A stretch of DNA of 64,000 bases from Sesamum alatum (Eukaryota > Streptophyta > Magnoliopsida > Lamiales > Pedaliaceae), in contig JACGWO010000001.1 of assembly GCA_034509735.1 (NCBI GenBank), positions 36,211,966-36,275,965 on the forward strand, written 5' to 3'. Numbering within the stretch: position 1 is the first letter of the stretch; the number at the start of each line of letters is the position of its first letter. The notes under the pieces are model-generated. The model did not search any database. It was not told where the DNA came from and was given only the letters and a program-made list of their open reading frames with translations. Both the position numbers and the translations under genes were made by a program. Shown here one piece after another: positions 57,401-64,000 of this stretch.

Positions 57401-59620
57401 TGTTAGAATAGGTGACCAAAAATCCAATAGGTTTGGCAATTTGTAACCTATTCGACACCTTGATGTAGATGTAATATTATTATGTGATGAATAAGTTGAG
57501 TTTTCGTCACCAATGGTACCTTCTTTGTTGCGCTCATCTTACATTTTTTTAAAACGGTGTTTAACTTATATCGCAACAAAGCCCAAAGACCATGGATAAC
57601 AACTCGTGCAGTTGGGCCACGCATTGGATGGTGGTCATGAAACCAACTGATTAAGAGTTGGGTCTGAAACATTCAAAGTCGAGGACCTCGAGACAGGGCA
57701 TCGAGAGTCCTATTGAGACTTGCGTCAAGAGTCGTGTTCATTGGATGAGTGCCCTGTTTCATCGGCGACAGGCGTGGGATGCCTACACGATCTTGATGGG
57801 TTGGTCGACTGGGGTCAAGCTGACTGGACTGACTCGCGGGGATCATCATATGGAAGCCTTGGAGGCTTGGTCGGTATGATTGGTTTTCCCGGTTCCGATA
57901 GTACGGAAGTAATCCTAAGACTTGAGGGATCATGGCAGTCGCGTGCACATGACGGCTGTATCTTGGATCTGGCGAGAGGTAATCATTCTGTAAGATGATT
58001 ATCATAAGCCTTGTCCAGTGCAGTCGGAATGTGTTGCGAGGACGGTGGATTCCAAGAAGAGGATCTATCCCCTGTCAGTATGTGACAGAGGTATCTCCTA
58101 TCCACTCGGAGACACGTTCATGCTGTTTAAAGCTGTGGCCACTGTGGTTGGTCGAACAGGGAATGGTTTCCTGTGTCAACGCAATGAAGCATACGTGGTC
58201 TCGAGTATTAAGCATAGATGCCTAGTCAAGGATGGGAACCAACGCCCAATTCCATACCCTAGACTAAGGCCGGGAGACGGTAGACGGAAGGATTGTACCC
58301 GTACGGAATCGGCGCCTAAAGGTTTACGCCAATTCACCTAGTCTCTAGTGCCATGGACCGTTGCTAGACGGCCACCCATGGTAACGGGCCCTTGTGGGAC
58401 ACGGGCCCAAGTCTAGCTGAGGCTGAACCTAAAGGGTGACACACAAATCACCGAGGAGGTTGAGAGATCGACTTGGAGTCAATCTGGAAGGATAAAATAA
58501 GTAATTAGATTACTTAAGGGAAAGTCCATTGAATGGACGGGCCAATATTGTATCGGGCTTTCGTTTAATCGGTAAATAGGATTTTCGATTAAATATGAAA
58601 AGTTGAGACGTTGAGACGTTGGATCTTTTAATTGGATTAAAAGATCAACGATAATAATTTAAATGGACATTAAATTGGATTTAATGTTGGGTTCGTCGTA
58701 ATTGGATTACGATAAAATCCGGTCCGTTAAATTTTACCCGAGAGGAGAAATAATTCCTATTTTGGAATAGGGAGAAGTTGGACTTCTTCCCTTAATTAAA
58801 CATGGGCGACATGCTCCCTTGGAGGAAGCAAAATCCGTCATGTTTCATGCTAGGTGGTATGTTGACTTGTCTCTTTTGGAAAGAGACAAATCAACTCCAA
58901 TCAAGCTCTTCCCTTCTGGTATGATTTGATCATACCATAAATTTTGGTAGGCTTGATTGAAGAATTGATGGTGATTGATTGGAATGAATCGAGACATCCT
59001 TGGATGAACCTAGACACATTCCAATAATCACACTAATTATATATTAGAATATACAACACCAAGTATAAGTGATTCATAATTCATCTTTTTCTAGGAAAAA
59101 GAGAAGAGAAAACCCCTCTCCTCTCTCTCAACTCTTGGCCCTCTCTCCCTCTCTCACACTTGTGTTCTTCACTTGATTTTGAATCAAGAAGAAGAACAAA
59201 GTAAGTTTAAGAGAGCACTAATTCATAGTGTTCTTCTCTTAAACCGATTCCTTCCTAAACCCGTTCTTCTCTAGAAAGAAGAACGTGTGTTTCTTCCGGT
59301 GTGGTGTGGATCACCTTTGGAGAATCCATACGCTGGATTTCGTGAGCATTCCCGAAATGGAACAACGCAAGTAGCCGGGAGCATACGCTAGACAATCAAA
59401 GGTAACGGTTTATTACGCTTTGATTGATTATATAATTTTTCTATGCCCTATGTGTTTAATATTCATTTCTAATATTTACACATTCTACATCGAATGCCCG
59501 GTTGAGCACCCAAGGGTACACCCCTTAGGATTCGTATATTTGAATTTGATTTAAATTTACGCACCTTTTCTCGCTTTCTCGCTTCCGCTCGCGCTCCCGG
59601 GCGGATCCGCTTGTCCTTCA
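57401..59620 (+). repeat. A5 3' LTR
   Basis: A complete 2220-bp LTR, TGTTAGAATAGG to CCTTCA, followed by the target duplication CCTAG. It keeps the U3 segment that the 5' LTR has lost; the TATA stretch near 59037 is shortened. Confidence 0.95.
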
Positions 59621-59843
59621 CCTAGCCATGATGGCAAGCCACATCATTGCTTACATGGAGCCACATAATTGCTTACATGGAGGACTTTCAACTCCTCTTA
59701 AACTTGGATCAAACTTGCATCAAACATTTTTCCAATGATGAATACTTACTTTATCCATCAGTATAATATTACTTTGATAAAGATCGATGAATAGTTCCCA
59801 GAACAGCCAATCTAATTGACTTTCTGGTCACCTATTCTAACAT
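59621..59843 (-). repeat. B1 5' LTR, right piece with internal deletion
   Basis: CCTAGCCATGATGGCAAGCC continues the LTR broken at 32595. After CAAAC at 59721-59725 the sequence jumps to the last 120 bp of the LTR (CCAATGATGAATACTT...TCTAACA). Compared with the B1 3' LTR about 1.37 kb is missing between two CAAAC copies (11509-11513 and 12883-12887). Confidence 0.88.
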
Positions 59844-60416
59844 CAAATATTTAATTGGGGTTTCTTATTTTATGATGTAATGAGAGTAGAATTAGTGGTG
59901 AGGTTTTATTTTTGTAAGTAAAAGTTTCAAGAGAAGATAAGCCCAAGGTGTTGGAGGCCCATGGAGGTAGCCATCAGATGGCCCACGGAGGATCCATGGA
60001 GTAGGAGCCCGGTGTAGGCCCAAGATGGAGAGCCCAAGAAGATAAAGAGGACTTACAAGGCCCATTGCATGTAATGGGTTATTAAATCTTGTAATAGCAT
60101 AGAGCATACCCTTGGATTGACCATAGATCCACTGCGGGCTCAGTGGGTCGCATAGGTTTGGGCTTGTGATCATCCTACAGGGGTGTGCTAGGCTTTATTT
60201 TGTATGCGATGCGTTTTATATGCTTATGATTATTCTATAGGCTTTATGTATGGTTATTATTTCCCGAAAACAACGTTTGAGAGTGCTGTGTTTGGTAGAT
60301 TCTTAGACATTCACAATATATATATATATATAAAGTAGAAAATAATAAGCAGAATGAAGTAATATCTAGGTTAAGTCTTGCTCTTTATTCCTTAACCTAT
60401 CCCAGTGTGTTTGGTC
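59844..60416 (+). other. D-element leader, right part
   Basis: Continues 10812: ATTTAATTGGGGTTTCTTA and TGATGTAATGAGAGTAG match the A and B leaders. It includes GGCCCATGGAG-type short repeats (59966-60005), the CGGGCT hairpin (60126-60149) and the right stem arm (60160-60175). The TTCCCGAAAACAACG block follows, then an inverted segment. No coding frame. Confidence 0.75.
60297..60405 (-). other. Inverted 109-bp segment at the leader/gag boundary of D
   Basis: In this otherwise plus-strand element, AGATTCTTAGACATTCAC reads as the minus strand of a gag start, followed by minus-strand leader (AGTAATATCTAGGTTAAG). It is flanked by the 10-bp direct repeat TGTGTTTGGT (60287-60296 and 60406-60415). 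A (TA)8 run sits at 60317-60332. This is a local inversion inside D. Confidence 0.65.
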
Positions 60417-61022
60417 AAACTATGCTTCGTTTGCATCATATGGTCCCGGACCAGCATGTAGGGTAAAATGCAACGAAGGCATTTTTGGAGCTAAGATGAC
60501 GGAAGGGATGTCTGTACAAAGAACATGGAATGATGATGCAATCCCTAGTGGAGAAGCTCAAAAGACCTCCACATCAGTCTTGAAATAGAGACGTACATTG
60601 ACATGATCCTTCAGTCTCTTCCTTCCTCCTACGAACCATTAATTATCAACATGAACGAGCTTAGAAAAGATCTTCACAGGTTGGTAATTATGTTGGCCTA
60701 GTACGAGACAACGATTGCAAAATCTGCACCGTCGGTACTAGTAGGAAAGGCTTCAACCTCCATAGCGAAAGGCAAGGGTGCCAGATGCCAAAAGAGGAAG
60801 AAGGGTAAGGTCACATCAACTATTAAGCACTTCAAGTGTTGTTCCTTTACAACACAAGGTGGAGGTAAATGAAAGAGCAAAAGGTTCAAGCAGTCAAGTT
60901 CATAGAGTTCTAAGAACGTAAGCATTCACTGTTGTAAAGAGGGCTATTGGAAAGGGGGGTATACTAAATCCCTCTCCAATGTATGTAAAATTTGACATTG
61001 AGTATTGACATGATCACTTTAC
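60417..61022 (+). pseudogene. D gag remnant
   Basis: Plus-strand gag without its N-terminus. TATGCTTCGTTTGCATC and GCATTTTTGGAGCTAAGATG match the VYAVPDRHIRYAATKAFFG segment of A gag; the middle matches KMLSLVEKL and DVILQSLPPSY. The basic region follows. The zinc knuckle near 60922-60963 reads IHCCKEGYWKGGY: three of its four ligands are lost. The remnant is cut just before the protease by the C LTR at 61023. Stops occur throughout. Confidence 0.75.
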
Positions 61023-62198
61023 TGTTAGAATAGGTGACCATGTAGCCAATCTTGGTAGGCGAATTGTAACCTATGTCTGAACAATTTCGAGGTTTTAATA
61101 AATCATTAATGAATAAGAAGTGAAATTCATTTGGCATTTACTTTGTTTGTGTTCACTTTATCTACTTTATATATCTGTTCACTATGCAAACAAAGCCCAC
61201 GGACTGAGACTGGGACTACGCTTGGAGGTAGTTCCATGAAATCAGTTCCGCAGAATCAGTCTGGAAATCTCCAAATCAAGGAATCTCGAAAGTGGGTACC
61301 GAGATTCCCCTTGAGACTTGCACTAAGCATCTGTTGTCGTATTTCATCGACGGGTGATGAGGGTCGTCTAAGTAGTGTTAGTGGGTCGGCCTGCTAGGGA
61401 GCAGCTGACTGAGGTGACCGCGGGAACCGTCTTACGGAGGACCTTGAGTAGGTTCGGTTAGGTATGACGTATGTTCCCGGTTCCAACAGTACATGTCAAG
61501 TCCTTTGACTTGAGGAATTGCTAAGTTTACCTCTACATCAGGGTTATATCGTAGATATGGTGAGAGATTGCCAAGAAGCACTTGAGTAGTCATAAGCCAT
61601 ATCTAGTACAGCTCCGGTGTATAGAGTGACAGTAGTTTCCAAGAAAGGATTTGTCTCCTGTCAAAAGGTGTTGACAGTTGTGTCTCACAAATGCTCTGAG
61701 TCTTGTTCCTAAAATCTGTGGCCACAGTAACTGAACAGAAGGGTAGGATTCCCTTGCGACGTTTAGTAAAGGACAGACCGACACTTAGGTCCAAAATGGG
61801 TACCTACATTTTTCGTGCCCTAGACCCTAAGTGGTGAGATCGTAGACGGAAGGATAGATGTACTGTAGGGCCTAAATGTTCATCCCCGTATATTCACCTA
61901 GTCTCTAGTGCCATGGACCGTTGCTAGATGGCCACCCATGGTAGCGGGCGAATTCTAGGAATCCAACCAAGTCTAGCTGAAGGTGAACCTAAAGAGTCAC
62001 ACACAGTCCGCACACATAAAAGTATTTAATTTGGAATTAAATATTTTGAGAAATGGAGTGATTTAAATTGGGTTTTAATCGGGTCCTTATTTTCTTGGAA
62101 ATAATTAATTCCTTTTATTAGATAAAAGGGATTTATCTAATAAATTAGATTTATTAGAAAATTAATTTAATGGGCGTAAAATAAATATTTATTTTAAT
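61023..62198 (+). mobile_element. C LTR, U3 part, plus orientation
   Basis: First 1.18 kb of a family-C LTR (compare the complement of 29750-30924), truncated before the TATA/W-box region. Its outer terminus is intact and abuts D gag, so it began as an insertion there. Confidence 0.8.
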
Positions 62199-62231
62199 TT
62201 AATGGGATTAATATAAATATTTAATGGGCTT

Positions 62232-63415
62232 AATATAAATATTTATTCTAAGCCCATTAACTTAATTTTCTAATAAATCTAATTTATTAGATAAATTCCT
62301 TTTATCTAATAAAAGGAATTAATTCTCTCCAAGAAAATAAAGGACCCGATTAAATCCAATTTAATCATTCCATTTCTCCAAATATTTAATTCTAAATTAA
62401 ATACTTTAATGTGTGCTGATTCTGTGTGACTCTTTAGGTTCACCTTCAGCTAGACATGGTTGGATTCCTAGAATCCGCCCGTTACCATGGGTGGCAATCT
62501 AGCAACGATCCATGGCACTAGAGACTAGGTGAATATACGGGGATGAACATTTAGGCTCTACAGTACAACTATCCTTCCGTCTACGGTCTCACCACTTAGG
62601 GTTTAGGGCACGGAAAATGTAAGTACCCATTTAGGACCTAAGTGTCGGTCTGTCCTTTACTAAACGTCGCAAGGGTAACTTTCCCTTCTGTTCAGTTACT
62701 GTGGTCACATATTTTTAGGGACAAGACACAGTGCATTTGTGAGACACAACTGTCAATATCTTTTGACAGGAGACAGATCCTTTCTTGGAAACTACTGTCA
62801 CTCTGCACACCGGAGCTGCACTAGATATGGCTTATGACTACTCAAGCACACATCTTGGCAATCTCTCACCATATCTAAGATACAGCCCTGATGTACAGGT
62901 AAACTCAGCAATTCCTGAAGTCAAAGAACTTGACCTGTACCATTGGAATCGGGAACACACGTCATACCTAACCGACCATACTCAAGGTCCTCCGTAAGAC
63001 CGTTCCCGCGAGTCACCTTAGTCACTGCTCCCTTGCAGGCTAACCCACTAACACTGCTTAGACGACCCTCGTCACCCGTCCATGAAATAGGACAGCAGAT
63101 GCTTAGTGCAAGTCTCAAGGGAAATCTCGGTACCCATTTTCGAGATTCCTTGACTTGGAGATTTCCGGACTGATTCGGCGGAACTAATTTAATGGACCTA
63201 CCTCCATGCGTAGTCCCAGTCCCCGGAATATGTTTTCAGTCCGTGGGCTTTGTTTGCATAGTGAACAAATATATAAAGCAGATAAAGTGAACACAGACAA
63301 AGTAAATGCCAATTTCACTTGTTATTCATTAATGATTTATTAAAACCTCAAAATTGTTCAGACATAGGTTACAATTTGCCTACCAAGATTGGCTACATGG
63401 TCACCTGTTCTAACA
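62232..63415 (-). mobile_element. C LTR, U3 part, minus orientation
   Basis: The same LTR portion in the opposite orientation. Its terminus is followed by ATCTCCCACTTGACC, the polypurine complement, so it is the 3' LTR of the minus-strand C element that continues to the window edge. Confidence 0.85.
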
Positions 63416-63431
63416 ATCTCCCACTTGACCT

Positions 63432-64000
63432 TTAAAGCCAATCGCTCATATGCCTAATCCCCATCTTCTCAAGATGTTGCGTATGAGCGCTCTGCGACAT
63501 AGGCTTTGTCAACGGATCTGTTGTGTTGTCTGCTGAGCTGACTCGGTCCATCCGAACGTCACCTCTTCCTACCATTTCTCTTAGAAGATAGTAGCGTCTA
63601 AGAATGTGTTTGGAACGCTGATGAGATCTTTGTTCCTTAGCTTGCGCTATCGCTCCGTTGTTATCACAAAAGATGACAACGGGCTCGGCGATGCTGGGCC
63701 CCACACCCAACTCTTGGATGTAGTTTCTCACCCAAAACGCTTCTTTGGCAGCTTCTGAAGCTGCTATGTATTCGGCCTCAGTGGTGGAATCAACAGTGGT
63801 TGCTTGCTTGGATCTTTTCAATCCACTACTCCTCCATTGAGCTTGAATACATAACCCAATTGAGACTTGGCATCATCGTCATCATCCTGGAAGCTAGCAT
63901 CGCTAAAGCCTTCCAGGATCAGTTCTCCAATGCCATAGACCAAGAACATTTCCTTAGTCCTCCTCAGGTACTTAAGGATGCCTTTAACTGCATTACAATG
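63432..64000 (-). pseudogene. Family-C RNase H, C-terminal part open, continues past window
   Basis: Minus-strand end of a copia polyprotein. From 63821 to 63432 one frame reads KRSKQATTVDSTTEAEYIAA, DNNGAIAQAK, SHQRSKHILRRY and DPLTKPMS to a stop. It thus includes the catalytic Glu and Asp and the conserved C-terminal region that family A has lost to frameshifts. Upstream (63822-64000) LRRTKEMFLVYG and LEGFSDASFQ are readable, but one base appears missing at about 63821 (GGVVD, then a shift). It is therefore called a pseudogene, although it is by far the best-preserved RNase H in the window. Reverse transcriptase lies outside. Confidence 0.8.

Larger units (their letters stand above)
32596..59620 (+). 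mobile_element. A5: plus-strand family-A element holding A3 and A4
   Basis: LTRs 32596-34770 and 57401-59620 are flanked by the perfect repeat CCTAG (32591-32595, 59621-59625), proving one insertion into the B1 5' LTR. Its own internal sequence is 34771-36626 and 55176-57400, so the piece from gag codon 9 to mid-integrase (about 1.7 kb in A1) is missing around A3. The LTRs start TGTTAG, not TGTTGG, and differ from each other more than in A2 or A4. A5 is thus an older, slightly distinct A lineage. Confidence 0.93.
10813..59843 (-). mobile_element. B1: minus-strand family-B copia element, split by four insertions
   Basis: The 3' LTR is 10813-13006. Internal pieces are 13007-13040, 15268-16100, 25841-28932 and 30925-31980. 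The 5' LTR is 31981-32595 plus 59621-59843. Flanks are CCAAA (10808-10812) and TCAAA (59844-59848), a 5-bp duplication with one mismatch, and the outer sequence reads through as one D leader. About 8 kb is B1's own sequence. All its coding regions are decayed. Its insertions are a solo A LTR, A2, a solo C LTR and A5. Confidence 0.85.
61023..63415. repeat. 2.4-kb imperfect palindrome of two C LTR halves
   Basis: The sequence starts TGTTAGAATAGGTGACCATG and ends with its near-complement, CATGGTCACCTGTTCTAACA. Arms of about 1.18 kb pair around 62219, where AATAAATATTTAT-type AT-rich sequence forms the turn. The arms differ by scattered substitutions and small indels (for example an extra 15 bp or so near 63225). 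They are therefore two LTR copies joined head-to-head, not a fresh duplication. Confidence 0.85.

Noticed and set aside
60317..60332. (TA)8 run as a satellite or promoter.
   Set aside because: A short microsatellite inside the inverted leader segment, with no further TATA context or transcript evidence.
1..64000. A host (cellular) gene, CRISPR array, bacterial operon or organelle segment.
   Set aside because: Every stretch longer than about 300 bp could be placed in a copia LTR, leader or coding remnant. No intron-exon gene, rRNA or array pattern was seen.

Overview
The window looks like a gene-free, retrotransposon-packed segment of a flowering-plant nuclear genome. Nearly every base belongs to Ty1/copia LTR retrotransposons. 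The evidence is TG...CA LTRs of about 2.0-2.2 kb, primer-binding sites matching plant initiator tRNA-Met (TGGTATCAGAGC), the order gag - protease - integrase - reverse transcriptase - RNase H, and 5-bp target-site duplications (TSDs). I see no cellular gene, tRNA, rRNA or CRISPR array. I name four related groups for convenience: A (LTR TGTTGG/TGTTAG...CCTTCA), B (LTR minus-strand start TGAAAGAATCGG), C (about 2.0-kb LTR, start TGAAAGGAATTG on the minus copy) and D (the outermost host, only leader and gag visible).

Layout. Positions 1-10310 hold a plus-strand A element (A1: partial 5' LTR, leader, decayed gag-pol, 3' LTR), whose 3' LTR is followed directly by a second primer-binding site and leader, giving an LTR-internal-LTR-internal chain. 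At 10311 this switches into the leader of D. A minus-strand B element (B1, 10813-59843) sits in the D leader and has itself received a solo A LTR (TSD CCATG), a complete minus-strand A element A2 (16101-25840, flanks AAACAC), a solo C LTR (TSD TCTCC), and a plus-strand A element A5 (32596-59620, TSD CCTAG). A5 contains minus-strand A3 (36627-55175), and A3 contains minus-strand A4 (39988-49893, TSD TTTCA), so the nest is five insertions deep inside D. From 59844 the D leader and gag resume, then a 2.4-kb inverted pair of C LTR halves (61023-63415), then the RNase H end of a minus-strand C element that runs off the window.

How the parts work together. All five A copies share the same indels in RNase H, and the three minus-strand A copies also share one 340-nt deletion that removes the catalytic core of reverse transcriptase. 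A4 is nevertheless very young: its two LTRs differ at only about six sites by eye. It also keeps an unbroken Gag-protease frame. Family A therefore appears to have spread using enzymes supplied in trans. The C element at the right edge keeps an open RNase H C-terminal frame and is a candidate relative of the helper.

Structure beyond genes. The LTRs and leaders are studded with short perfect palindromes, many with the same three-base loop TGG (CCA on the other strand). The leaders of A, B and D all keep a long-range inverted repeat (GGATGATCACAA..GCCC with GGGCTTGTGATCATCC) and a GC hairpin. The U3 regions of A, B and C share a well-conserved module, and a poly-A plus extremely GC-rich tract next to the primer-binding site is hypervariable. 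These are the most unusual features of the window. All identities and counts were made by eye, without alignment software.
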